Source: Apostichopus japonicus (taxonomy: Eukaryota > Echinodermata > Holothuroidea > Aspidochirotida > Stichopodidae). Taken from it: a stretch of DNA of 64,000 nt. Positions within the stretch are counted from its first letter, which is position 1. Each line of letters begins with the position of its first letter. This document shows positions 50,126-62,488 of this stretch, one piece after another. A model generated the notes under the pieces. That model saw nothing but the letters and a program-made list of their open reading frames with translations. It ran no database searches and was not told the origin of the DNA. The translations under genes and the position numbers were made by a program. The DNA lies in NCBI RefSeq assembly GCF_037975245.1, contig NC_092570.1, forward strand, positions 992,501 to 1,056,500, given 5' to 3'.

Positions 50126-53100
50126 GAACATTCAGTCATCTTGTGTGTTCTTAAAAGTGTCTGAGAACAATTTGGAGAGTAAAGACCTCCAGGACTAAGT
50201 ACTTTTTAAACCTTCTAGCAGTCACAGCGTGCTATAAATCGGGGCCTATACTGACTACCTTTAAATCCCTCTTAAAGTTCCTCTGAACTGGCGTGAATGG
50301 TAAGTCCTGCAGGATAAAGCTATAAAATGGTCATTTTAATACATTTTTAACATTCAAACTTAACCATGATATACAGACTATGCACTTTATCGACGATGTA
50401 TCTTACTCCTTGCGAGTGTCACCCCCGGTGGTGAATATTAGAATAGTTTACGCACTATATCAGCTGAAAAAAAGGCGAAATCGTGCTTTGTTGAACTAGT
50501 TAGTTGTTTACTCCTTTCATATACCTCTTCATGATATTTTAATCATATTAAATATTCACGAAGAGATCTACATCTTTCCTGCATTCCGATTACACCTCAA
50601 TAATGTGCGACGTAGTCACGTTGCTACACGCGTTCCGAAAATTAGGAAATGCCAACTTCCAAAACCGCTCAGACAAAAGATATACACAAACTGTTATGTC
50701 CTTTGTAACCTTCGGTTATTTGTCTCTGGCACAGTGCCAATAAATTGCCGGGCGCGGCAAGAAGTGGCGGGAAGGAATGACGTACATATCAACTGACCTG
50801 GGAAATGTTATTGTTAAAGGGAATTGTGTAAACGGAATTTTGCATCCCTGGAAGTGCTCTCATGGACCAACGTTGACCTGATTCCGGGACAACAAATGGC
50901 TGCTTTCCGAAAATATTCTTTCTATATCGCAATACAGTAATACAGTACAGACATAACAACAGTACAGAGACGTAGGGTGTTCTGTGTAGGATTCAATATC
51001 ATTCCAAACAATAATAACTGTGTTATTCAATTCGCTTCGTAACAGCTTGGCACGAAAATAATTCAGAATGTCGTTGACACCTCGTGAACGTTTGGCACCA
51101 ATGCTGTTGTGTTGTAGCCTGAGTTTTTAGCCTTTTGTGTGAGGTAGTCACTGTAGGGAACCATCATTGGAAAAGAGATATTTAACTGGAAATAGGATTG
51201 CATCGCAATATGGAGGACCATTGTCAACATTGAATGAAAGTGTTTCATTTACATCAAAGTGCCATTAAAACTTGTATCTACGATTCAGTTTCAACGGTAC
51301 ACCAAGACTGCTGGCTACCGTATATGCTCTTGAACTCAGCCTACAAACAGCTGAACCAAAAGCTCTTAAACGTTTTCTTATTCATTCATAATTATTATGT
51401 CATAATTTAAACCGGAAGATGATTTATCTCGACCCTGACCAGACCGATACAATGTCCTATACTGATGACGTGACAACATGAAAGTAAAACCAGATGGTTA
51501 TACACCAGCTTCCATCAAAATTGGTCAGAAAGTGAAACATTGAACACCAGCGTTTACTTTACTGAGTATATTATTAACTCCGGAGATGGCTTACATGTCT
51601 CGTTCGACAAGCTCTTCAATGGCGGATCCATTTCTTGGAAGAGTGGCCCGTGACGGACAGCTTATCGTTAATTGCCGAAACTACACCGCAATGGTGTATT
51701 TAAAAACATCGGCAAAAATTAAGCGAGAAAGGTTGTCATTTTTTCCCCAGTATCTGTTTGTTTGAAAAAATGTGTTTGAAAAATATGTTTGTAGAGGAAC
51801 GGCTGTCCCCCCCCCCCACCCACACCCCAGCCCCTCTGGGACCCGCCCAGTCGCATGTTTTGCAACATGAACATGTAAGAAATATGGGTAATAAGTAGAA
51901 GTAAACGGTTTAGACTACATGTGGGTATTTTCTGCCGAAAAATATTACAGAAACCTTAAAAATTCACAGGTTTTCAATCCCCCTTCCCCATCCCACTCAA
52001 GAAAAAACCTCGAATAAACATTTCAGAGGCACATATTTAAGGATTTTACCACTCAATTGTATTCTATTACATTTGTGGCATTGGTAAATTCTGAAAACTC
52101 CTCTTTTATCATACACCCCCCTTCCCCTTCCCCTCCCAATGTATACAGCTCTTCTCTTTTTTCTACTTCATTCGTTTCCCCTTTGCCCGAATACCCGGTA
52201 CCAGACAAACACGGAAGAAATTGCACTGCTGTTATCATACTATCAAGGTTGTCTACCACCAGTTCAGTTAAAACCGTGGATTCCTAAAAATAAAATTGAC
52301 ATCCCTTGATTTGATGACGTCATTGGGACAACATCCGAAATGAAAAAAAAACCGGTTGAAAGTAATTGACTTTGATGGATAGATCTTGTACCGAAGCCAA
52401 GAGAGGACACTGAGTGAGTTAGCGAGCCCATACATAAAGTCATCTCATGGTGAATTGGCTACTCGTAAGTAATGTGTTAAATGATGTTAGACTTAACGAA
52501 CGAATACAACAGCATGCTTACGAACGAGGAGAAGCAGAACTTTCCTCCGCATGAATGGACGACTAGGAGTACAAGACTGAGCGAAATATTGCCAAAATGT
52601 CTACATGAGTATACGGGGTACAAATCCATAAAGTCTGCTTGCTGGCAGCACATCGACCGCTGAATGGTTCCCATCCATTTTAAGCGCTATCAATGAAATT
52701 GATTTAGTAGGCCAGAAATGCCCGCGTAGCAATGTGCATAGAAAGTGAGAATTGCCACAATATTTGTTAGCAGCTGCGTTGTGACACAAATAATGTAGGC
52801 TATGCATAGGCTTTCTGCGAGCGTTCGGAAACATGTATATGAGAAGGTTGTCACACGTCTATAGATTATAACTTTGTCCCTAGAGCGGATAGAGGTCATA
52901 CTAATGAGATGTAGGTTCACAAAATGAGGGCAAAAACGTGAACAAGAAAGAAATCCAGTATCTATTTAAACTCACTTCAAAGGCCAAACACCGAGGAACA
53001 CGGTTTGTTGTACAAAATACGGGTATAGATGATGCGGGTTTTCTCTGTGATAGCATCTCATCTAATAGTTCTTAACTGGGCCTCTGTCTCTCATTGGCAC

Positions 53101-53990
53101 GTATTCATGTAAGAGGGATTCGAGGTAAATGTTCACTAAACAGCCGATTGTCATGCTATAGTTGGGCTGTAATATTTTAAAAAAAAATGAATATTATAAT
53201 TGTTATCATAATATATCATTTTTACCACGTATATGTGAATCGGTGCAGCAAACTTTTAATTATAACATAGCACGGTGGAGAGCGGTGTTATGCATAATCA
53301 TCATATACGGTCTAATTTACGCGGGAAACCAAATAGATTCTTGTCTCTTGTTTTTTGCCTTATAGTGTCAATAATAGTGCAAGTATATTATCGTAGCTGG
53401 TTACACATAATAATCAGCACGTAAATAATCGTGCTCCCCTGGGGAGGCCGGAAGAGGGGGAACACGAAAATGTGGGGGGGGGGGCTATTTTCAGTATTTG
53501 TTCTAACTTCTATGAAATTGTTACACCGGTGTAGTTTTGAGACATTATATCTCTTCCTGACGGCAATGTAATACGTAACGGACATATTTTATTAAATGGA
53601 CAGTGGGTAAATTACTAACCGCTCGGTAAGCTCCCCACCAAGAAACATTTTTTTTTCTTTTTCGAAAGTGATCTTAGTCAGGTTATCCATATAATTCATC
53701 ACGATCGTTAGCTATTCTTAAGATTTCTCTCAACGGGCATGGGGTGGGCTAGTTGGAAGGGGCAAATAGTGAGGTTTGAGGAGGTTTGGTCAGGCAGGGA
53801 CTCGCTCTCTACTGGCCCTATGTACGGGAAGATAAGCGAAACCGGGAGTACTTCATGAGTAAACCCTTTAAGGAAAGTTGCAGTGATGGTCTTCCCACCT
53901 ATCTTCACCCCTCCCCCTACCGCCCCCCCCCCGTTCTTCATATTATTGTCGATGCGTCTAGAGTTGACTGAAGTCTGGCGTAAACAAGTA
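50126..53990. other. No supported gene; one protein-like open stretch
   Basis: On the plus strand 51473-51652 reads open without an ATG at its start and contains YFTEYIINSGDGLHVSFDKL, then FNGGSISWKSGP and stop. It looks protein-like, but no splice sites or family could be assigned. The 60-codon frame at 52481-52663 is similarly unassigned. Confidence 0.35.
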
Positions 53991-54011
53991 TTTGGTTTCA
54001 ATAACTCTGAT

Positions 54012-54039
54012 CAGGGAGTTGTTCCATAACAACCCCCTG
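54012..54039. repeat. 28-bp hairpin motif, copy 2
   Basis: The arms CAGGGAGTTGTT and AACAACCCCCTG surround the loop CCAT. It differs from the copy at 280-307 at two positions, each of which disturbs pairing in only one copy. Confidence 0.8.
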
Positions 54040-54989
54040 CTCTGATAGATAATAAAAAAAAACACTAAGCTTGAAAATCCGATCAGAGTATTTCCGTTCT
54101 CAAATTCTCTCGAAAAGCGTTAGTCTAAAAATAACCAAAATAAACAACAGAGGAAACAATTTCCAATTACGAGTTAAACGTGTTTACAACAATGGTACGG
54201 AGAATTATAGACGGGGGGGGGGTCACTCTCGAGGGGGAGGGGTCATGCGGAAGTAATAGGCGCTATATCAAAAAGAGTTCACGACAACATTCGTGTTAGC
54301 GAGGAAGGTATGGAGCTTCCATATGGTCTATCAAGTGAGTATACACACACATTATCAAAGTAACCAGGGAGACGTTCTAATATTACATACAGAGGTCACC
54401 ACTGATCCGGAGTTATCGTTAATTCTGAAAGAGTTGGCATTACGAACTTGGTACCATGCCAGAATTTGATCATGGTTTCAACTCGAATTACAACATTTTT
54501 TTTTAAATCGAGGGCCTTAGTTTGAACTCTTAGTCTAATGTTTTATGACATGAACCCGTTGATCTGATACGGCACTTTATTTCCCGTTTGACTATAACTT
54601 TGCTGTAGAGTGTAATATATCAGAGACATCGAACGTTTACACAGTGCTTACAAAAGGTTGCGATACCTCTGAGTGGCAGCATTCCGAATTGACTGTTTGC
54701 GATATATAAATCTTTGGCACAGACCAGGGTTGAATACGGAATCGACTGAAATGCCCGATGTAAACTATTCGGGACCATTTCTAGGCAGTGATGTGCACAG
54801 GACTTTGAAGATGGGGAAATTTAAATCCCCCCACCGAGTGATTATGGTAGGGGATGAACTTTTATGGAAGGGGAAGGGGCGGATTAAGGAAGTTAGGAGG
54901 GGGTTGCACGGGGGCCTTGACACCGACACATATGTAGGGGAGGAGTCCTCTCCCTCCCCACCCCGACACCAAAAGAAAATATAAATGTT

Positions 54990-55330
54990 ATATTTAGATC
55001 ATAACTTAGGTGTATATTAGTGTAGCCCTAAACGCAAGATTGTGTTGATACGTAATAATAAACTCCAAAATTCCCCGACTGATTTATTTACTACCGGTAG
55101 TGAACTGAATCTGTATAGGTCAGATGCGAATGAAGTTGTTTATAAAGGAGGGGTGCTGCCGTGGGGTCATTGAATTCCCGTATATGGGGGTCTAGGAGTT
55201 CTCCCCTTCCCCTCCCTCAAAACAATAAAAAGTCAAATCATATGGTTCCTTCTGAGACATATTTAGACTAATAAATTAGGTCTATAAGCAGCCTCATACA
55301 CAAGGTTTTGCTTATAAACACTTTGTGTGA
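54990..55330 (+). repeat. Dispersed repeat family C, two diverged copies
   Basis: Blocks ACATATTTAGACT, ATTAGGTCTATAA and an ACACAAGGTTTTGCT-like ending occur at about 55255-55320, more diverged at about 54988-55050, and again at 60190-60250. G-rich stretches precede each copy. Confidence 0.55.
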
Positions 55331-55994
55331 GGTCGATTTATCAAGGAGAGGGTACGCCCGTATAGTAGTGGTCCAATTCTTCCCCGGTTTAATGGAAAGG
55401 AAACCGACCGACGATCCGACATGGGGAAGGGGAGAGGCATGGGCCCCTTTTGTGCTCATCACTCTTTCTATGTTCAATCTAGACTGTGCCGAGTAAGGTC
55501 TAGCACGAAGTATTAATACTAATATAACAAATGTTAAGCCTCATTGGGTGATACTTATCAATGAAATTTGTATTTCCAATGTTACGTATATTGGTATTTC
55601 CTATCACGAAATGGATGTTCTTCCTCAAGCTACAATGGTTCAAATTTATTATTAATTTATTTACTTTAAGCTAAGGTACGCCTTTGAGATTTATGTTACA
55701 GTTAACGGATCATACTTCAGGCCACATCAAATCATGTAAAGTAGATTAATTTAAGATACTTACTCATAAACCAGCTGTCGTTAACCTATACTTGTCTTCT
55801 GTACAAGGAGAGTAATTTGCTCATGATCAGAAAGATTCAATCCTGCTGTATACAGAGCTACCTAATTTATTACTATTGTCATTTCCCAAGTTGCCATACC
55901 AGTGTTTTCAAATATTTCATCGCTACTCCGTGTAATAGAACTGATAATACTGCCTCACCTTATGGCAGTTCCCTTATTCTTCTTCTGTTGAAAC

Positions 55995-57507
55995 CAGGGA
56001 CGTAGCCAGGGGGGAGCAGGGGGAGCGACCGCTCCCCCCCTTTCAGTGTCGATTTTTTTTTTTAAACTGTCGTTTTTTAGCATGGTATTTTGTCAGTGCT
56101 CTTTTGATCTTGAATACTCGTCAGCTCCGTTAACTTGATTGTAATCGTAGTAACATTCACGCCTACTGATTCAACTACTTACTTAGTTTGGCAGATGCAT
56201 TTAGATAAATTTAGCTTATAGCTAATTACAAGCCTACAGTTGGCCACTGCGTAATAAAATACATGTTGCCTACCTAACCGCACTCTATGGAATGTCACGA
56301 ACTGTAACGTCGACAACGTCGTTCTATGAGTCGTCCTAAGTTGTTGCACGAACAGCATGTTATGTAGCTAAGCTAGCAATCGTACGTGGTACGCACTTCC
56401 TATAATAAGTATTACACTGATAATACACTGCGGTAACGATATTTGTTTTTAGGCCACTGCATATCTGGCTATATTACAAAATATGAAAGTTTATATTGTC
56501 CATCAGTTAAGTTCGTCAAATGTATTAAAGCCCAGACATTGGACAATAAAGAAGAATCATCCTACTGGAAAAATTGTAAAAGAGCACTATGTTTGTCTTT
56601 CTGATATATTATGCAAAAGAATATGTAAAGGAATTCAAACAGGAAACAAAATCTGCTGATAATGATATCATATGATCAGGGGCGTAGCCAGTATGTGGCA
56701 CTGTTGGCCCGGGCCTACATTTTTTTTGGCCAAGTTATCTTTTTTTTTAAAAACACCCATAATTCAAATCGATAAGCTTGCTGGACGAGTTTAAGAGTCT
56801 ATAGACAGGAAAAACTATTGAAATGAACGTAGCAAGAATATGGCTAAATTAGGTGACCTATTCTTCTGTCATCTAGGCTGTCATTTCTATCGCGTGCCGT
56901 TTCATTCAACACTCTACCCGCCGAAAAAGACAGTAGGATCCGATCTTGTCAGTTTTTTAACATGTAGTTAAGAACCCGTTTACGCAATTAATATTTCAGT
57001 TGAGAAAACAGTTGAGAAATTTGCATCAGATGGCAATCGTCGGATAGCTCTCGCCTTCTCTTATTAGGCTTCTTAAACATTTACTAGCTACAGTTGTATC
57101 AAAGACAACTACTGGCTATAGTTGTATCAAAGACATTTCTGGCCTATCTTTGTATCTACAAGTATCAGAAGTTAAAAAGTAAGACTACTCTGTACATGTA
57201 CCTTGCTAATATTAATACATTATGTAGTATTGAACTACGTACTATTTTAACTCGTTTGTTTTTGGGGTTTAAAAGTGATATTGAATGAGGTGTCTCAAGT
57301 TAGCAAGAGGCCAGGGAACCAGAATGAACACTCGGGAAGGGCCGCTTCCGGCCATCTGGGGGGTTTGTAAAACCAAAAATTTTCTTGTACGCTCCGCGCC
57401 AACCGATGGTGGCGCTCCGCTCAGATAGTCGTGCCTACAACATTGAAAATCTATATCAATCGCAAAAAGTGCTCCCCCCCCCTTTCAAATTCCTGGCTAC
57501 GTCGCTG
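55995..57507. mobile_element. Non-autonomous hAT-like transposon, 1.5 kb
   Basis: The termini are CAGGGACGTAGCCAGG on the left and its inverted counterpart CCTGGCTACGTCGCTG on the right, one mismatch in 16. An exact 8-bp direct repeat GTTGAAAC flanks the element (55987-55994 and 57508-57515), the size typical of hAT insertions. G/C homopolymers sit just inside both ends. No transposase is recognisable, and the longest plus-strand frame (57094-57288) has no known motif. A second hAT-style left end, CAGGGGCGTAGCCAG, begins at about 56680 and suggests a nested insertion. Confidence 0.85.
56680..56740. mobile_element. Orphan hAT-like terminus nested in the 55.99-kb element
   Basis: CAGGGGCGTAGCCAG followed by a GGCCCGGGCC palindrome and a T-rich run looks like another hAT-like end. 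No inverted partner with a matching target duplication was found, so it may be a truncated nested copy. Confidence 0.4.
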
Positions 57508-57592
57508 GTTGAAACTGATCAGTTACGTAATTCTTTTCAAAGGAAACAAGAACTTGGTAGAGCTACATGTAAGGTTCTCACATTCCTGTCCG

Positions 57593-57672
57593 TCTCATGT
57601 TAATCTGTTCCTTCTCATGTTAATCTGTTCTTTCTCATGTTAATCTGTTACTTCTCATGTTAATCTCTTCTT
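57593..57672 (+). repeat. 20-bp tandem repeat, four copies
   Basis: TCTCATGTTAATCTGTTCCT units start at 57593, 57613, 57633 and 57653, with one or two changes each, about 85 bp after the hAT-like element. Confidence 0.95.
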
Positions 57673-59588
57673 TCTTTCTTGTTCAGTTGCGTTCTTCGCT
57701 CATCTCTATCTATATTAATATGGTCACGTTCAAATCAAATTATAGCCTTAAATTTAGAGGGCAGTAATCACTTTATCAGAAACAGAAATTTCGTGAACCG
57801 AGGCCAAGATAGGCAGCGATCCCATCATGCCTGCAATTCCTGGATTGTTTGGGGTCGTTTGCAAATCTTGTACAGGTTCGAGGTGGGAGGGGGGTCAGAA
57901 AATTAGCATAACAGGGGGCAGCCGAGTGCCTGCAGGGTGGGCCCTATAGGTTTGTGTACCACTGCTGTAAACTGATATATAAAATGTGATTTTTTTGCAA
58001 TGTACATGATACATGTACGTAATAAAGCAGTAACATAAATATCAACGTCAACCACTCATCAGTTGATACATTATGGACATATCCCTCAAGGTATGACCAT
58101 GTAATATAATTGTGTGTCTTTTCAGTGGCGTTCCGTAGTAGATATACAAGAAGGTGTGTTTGATCACAGCATATTTGTCAGTACAGGTCCCGCGCAGTAG
58201 AGGGTGTCGGGCTAAGAGACGGAACAGAATCAGTAATGACTTAAATGTAAACGCAATGTGATTATTGAAAGCTACATGTTTGACCTTAGCTTCTTCGATA
58301 TTCTGACCACGCCAGTCACACCTATCTGCGGTGGATGCAGGGTGTTAAAAAAGAAGGGGCAAGGTGCAAGGTTGTTTCCCTTTTTATGTGGGGTTGAAAA
58401 ATGAGTCAGGGTGGAGGGGGGGGGGTTAACATCCAACACCCGCTGTGGTTACAACTGTTCGGCTCCTTCTAATTGGAAAGTTACAAACGATTGGAGTCAT
58501 TTGAACTGTATGCATAGTTTCATCGAGAAAGTAGCTTCGAGCGTACTATACCGTATAAGTAACAATTTGCTTTGTTCAGACACTTAACATTAACTGTCTA
58601 GTGTTGTGCCACGTGGGTTGCAACAGCCTGGCTAGAAGGGGTTAAGGTAGCTATGAACCCGGACCTGGATCAATTAGGGTCTCGGGAAAATGACATAAAG
58701 AATGATGTCTTCTTACTTGCTTATTATGCTTTAAAAAGGGGGCGTGATGCCACAACTGCATGGCGCTCCACGACAGTGTACAAGAATGTTGCGAATTCAA
58801 TGTCACATACCCATATGCCTTCATTTCTTCATTCATGGCTTCTTTCAACGGATCGTATTAAACATGCTCACATTATTACATGCTGCAGGGACATAAACCT
58901 CTTGAAATTAGCGTTCCAACCGAGATTTATATGGGTATTTTTTCTTTCTTCCTTCCTTATGGATAACCCATGAACAGATGAATAGATTTGAGAAAAGCGG
59001 TTGAAATAATTGCTCATTTCTTTCCCAAGTAAAAGGAAATTTTCGGTTTTCATAGATAATACTTTCATAAATAATACAATGCGAGATGAAATAAATATGA
59101 TACCGAAATCCACTCGGTTGGCCCCTTTTTTCTTACAGAGATAGTGTTCGGGCAATGTTTACGAAGTTTTAGAAACCAAACGAATCAGTAATTATTCTTT
59201 CATAAATGTTCAGAGAGACAAACAATATAGACGCTTGTCCAAGTTTGATCAATGATATTCTCATTTTGTATCGCTCTACTGCTTGGTTGGTTTGGTAATA
59301 TTTCCGGAAAATGAAGATTAAGTTGAAACAGCTGTTTAGAAGCATAATTGTCACGTGATAGCTTGAAAATAGAGCATCGACAGCTGCTGTAAGATGCTTT
59401 ATTTCAACTTCTGCCCTTTGTTCCACAATTCCAGAAAGATATCGCTAAAATGAAACAATACTTAATTCAGTATGATTTACGTCCCAATTTTCGTGTTTTA
59501 CGGACGCTAAAAACCCTGCACGTGCTTCTATATATGTAAGGAAAATATGTTATCTGTGTCACAGTTAGTCTGTATAGGCCACCCACAA

Positions 59589-59601
59589 AGGTCAAAGGTC
59601 A
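59589..59601 (+). promoter_or_regulatory. Perfect DR1 (AGGTCA A AGGTCA)
   Basis: AGGTCAAAGGTCA appears on the plus strand in non-repetitive-looking DNA about 2.9 kb beyond the 3' end of the FReD gene. Motif only. Confidence 0.4.
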
Positions 59602-60189
59602 ATTCATATTAGGAAAAAGTGTCTGTTAACACTCTTTATCATTATCGATATAAGAAAACTACACAAAAAAGAACTTGCGTATAAACTTCCACAGTGTCAT
59701 ACAGCTGTTTTCAAGAACTTTCTCAGATTCTTAGTAATAACATGAACACGAAATTATTTATTTAAGGAGCCAAAAAAGAAACATGAAATGAGTCTGTAAT
59801 AAGAATAAAAAAATATAAATAATCACAAAAATGACAACTTTAAAGGTATTTTTGCATGCATAGTGTATTGTTTTTAAGTTACCGTGTTATACAATAAGAC
59901 CAATCATAAGGAGTAAACCATGATTTTATATTAATGGCATCATCCGTTTTGCTGCATGATCCTGGAGCGTATGGCTAGACTCCTTATTATGCGGAGCGGG
60001 GGGGGGGGGGGACGCTTTCAAGGTGGAAGTGAGACAGAGTTTTTTATTCTTAAGAAAAGATTGTGACATTTTTCCTTTTTGTGATGTTATAGTGTGGGGG
60101 AAGAATTTTTTTTTGGGGGGGGAGTGCATGGAACTATTATTGACAGACCTACAAATGTCAAAATTTAGACGTCAAAATGGGGTATTCAG

Positions 60190-60250
60190 AAGCATATTTA
60201 GACTGTATATTAGGTCTATAATAACGGTCTTAACACAGGGTTGCTCTAAT
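60190..60250 (+). repeat. Dispersed repeat family C, third copy
   Basis: GCATATTTAGACTG, TATTAGGTCTATAA and ACACAGGGTTGCTCT match the copy at about 55255-55320. Confidence 0.6.
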
Positions 60251-61602
60251 TAATACTTTTGGATTGAGAAGTTCACGGATCCAATTTTTTTTCTCATCTT
60301 CAGGTTTTGATTTCTGCTTACATATTAAAATGCAGCTTGTTATTACATTATCAAACATGTAAAAGCTATAATCAACCTGACTAAGATATTCACGAAATTA
60401 GTTTTCTTTTCTTTTTCTTTCTTTCCTTTCGGGAGGGGCGGGGCATTGAGATGAAATCTCTAGAATGCTGTTAAGCGATCGCTCCTATTTGTTCTTGGTT
60501 GTATGTTCCCCTATCATGCGCGGCCCATATTCACCGGTCCCCGGGGAAAGGAACTCCCACCATAAGCGGAAAAATAGAAAATCCTTAGAATATTGGCTAT
60601 CTACTCGATACCAACGTGAAAGCTGCATCAATGCATGCGGGTTATCTCAAATTCCTTTTGACATTATGTCATCGAGACAGCTGTTAAAATGGAGAGAAGG
60701 ATTGAACATATAGCTATGCATAATATTGAATAATGTGTATTAAAAAGAAACGTTTATTTTCATACAATAAGCTCACTTTATCACTAAAAGAAAGCAAAGA
60801 CATTTACAAGCAAATTTTATGCAAATAAGAGAATTGATACAGAAAAAAAAATGTTTATTTTGTTTAATTTTTGCTTCCACTTGAGGAAATTCCATAACAA
60901 GAACAAAAAAGGAAAGTTTAAATTTATACGTTAGTTCTCAAAGGTTCCAGTCTAGGAATTTAAAATACATTTGTGTAGGCTGTTAAGTTTGAGATGATAT
61001 GTTGCAAAGTAATGAGCTGCATAAATAACCAATAAAAACTAACTTAATTCATATAAATATACATTTTGATAACTCTTCTGACAAACCAATCGTAATTATA
61101 GTCTTTAATTATATTTATTTCAATCTTTAAAAGATAAGTTGTCGCAATCGTTATTAGAAACTTTATTTTTTAAATATTTCTGAAAATAATAGTATAAAAT
61201 GATAATAAAATAGAGTTTATTGCTCTCTGTTATGTTCCTTAGACAAAACCTTGTATAATCCTAAAACCGTGATTGGAGTTTGCATTGGTTTGCTGCTCCT
61301 TAAAACGTTCAATCACAGACATACCTGTAACTATAACTATACCAACCATCAAACTTCGCAGAAACCGCCCGGTTTACTACCGTAGAACCTTGCGACTTTA
61401 AATCCATTAATTTAATATTATGTTCAGGCAAATGATAACAAAAAATGGATTGCGAACATAATGCACAAGTTCGCACCTTATAAATATCTTTGCTTTTTTT
61501 TTTTTTTTTGAGTTCATGTTATTTTTAATTGCCGTGCAGCTGCTTGGGTCGTTCACTATAGACAACTACCCATGTGTGACTGTAAATCGTCCTCATAACG
61601 AG

Positions 61603-61680
61603 ACATGCAAATCTATTAATGTCCTCATACAGAAACATGCAAATCTATAAATGTCGTCATAAAGAGACATGCAAATCTTT
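61603..61680 (+). repeat. Three short repeats each with an octamer ATGCAAAT
   Basis: GAGACATGCAAATCT, GAAACATGCAAATCT and GAGACATGCAAATCT lie about 31-35 bases apart, separated by ATGTCCTCAT-like sequence. ATGCAAAT is the classical POU/Oct binding octamer. Confidence 0.8.
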
Positions 61681-61808
61681 TCCATAAAAGTAAATATTAT
61701 ATCATGCGACTGGTTATCCATGGCACTGACAAATTTACGTGTTATAGTTCGTAATTCTATATATATTCTTAGGCAAACCACTTTGTCTACTGTCAAAGGG
61801 TAGTTGAA

Positions 61809-62190
61809 CAACTATCCATGTACTTTCGTGTAGCGTATCATAGGCATCCATTAAAACTCATGCGAATAGATAACATTGAGCTAAATATTAGTTTACATTG
61901 TTACGTAACTATGTCGTCATCTAGCAAATGTAATTGTACAACTATCCATTTACGATCGTGTAACGTATCATATGTCCTCGTAAATACGCATGCGAGTCGG
62001 TTATATAGAACATTATGGTTTACATTATCAAACAACTATGTCGCCCACGTACAAATATAGTAATGCAACTATCCATTTAAGTAACGCATCCTAGTTCCTC
62101 ACAAAGAATCATGCAAAATGTTGAAAACAATTACATTGAACTTAATAATGGGTTTTCATTATTACATAACTATATTGTATGTCGTTCAGT
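61809..62190 (+). repeat. Degenerate tandem repeat of about 128 bp, three copies
   Basis: Copies begin with CAACTATCCAT at 61809, 61939 and 62066. Each carries GTAACGTATCAT, CATGCGA or CATGCAA, an AACATTGA block, TTTACATTRTTA-like sequence and AACTATGTCG. The array lies 300-700 bp past the stop of the FReD gene. Confidence 0.75.
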
Positions 62191-62488
62191 ATACAATAAG
62201 ACTATTGCCTTGTTATATCAGTATTCAACCAGCTGTTCGTTTTTCATGGTACGGAAACCCATTCGGTCCATCTGGCCACTTACACACATATCACTAGCAT
62301 CACGTAACGTCTCTTAAAAATATATATAGTCCCTTGTCTTCCTTCATCTAAAACAGTCTCTCATATAACAACAATACATTATCCGCAAAGGAAAGACAAA
62401 CTGACTGACATTTGCTAGAATGCTATTAGTCCTACTTATATATTTCTCGGTTTCACCATGTTTGTTCTTTGTTTGCTGCCTTAATTGT

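Larger units (their letters stand above)
57673..61590. other. Mostly featureless stretch; two weak exon candidates
   Basis: On the minus strand a TTTCATTTTAG acceptor at about 59445 precedes an open frame (RYLSGIVEQRAEVEIKHLTA, then AVDALFSSYH) with a possible GTGACA donor. It looks exon-like but has no partner. The plus frame 58653-58973 and the plus frame 60465-60713 (KRKNRKSLEYWLSTRYQRES) are unassigned. G runs lie near 58417 and 59998. Confidence 0.3.

Noticed and set aside
61603-62190. Regularly spaced repeats considered as a CRISPR array
   Set aside because: The repeats are degenerate, the between-repeat DNA is itself repeated, and the context is animal nuclear DNA.
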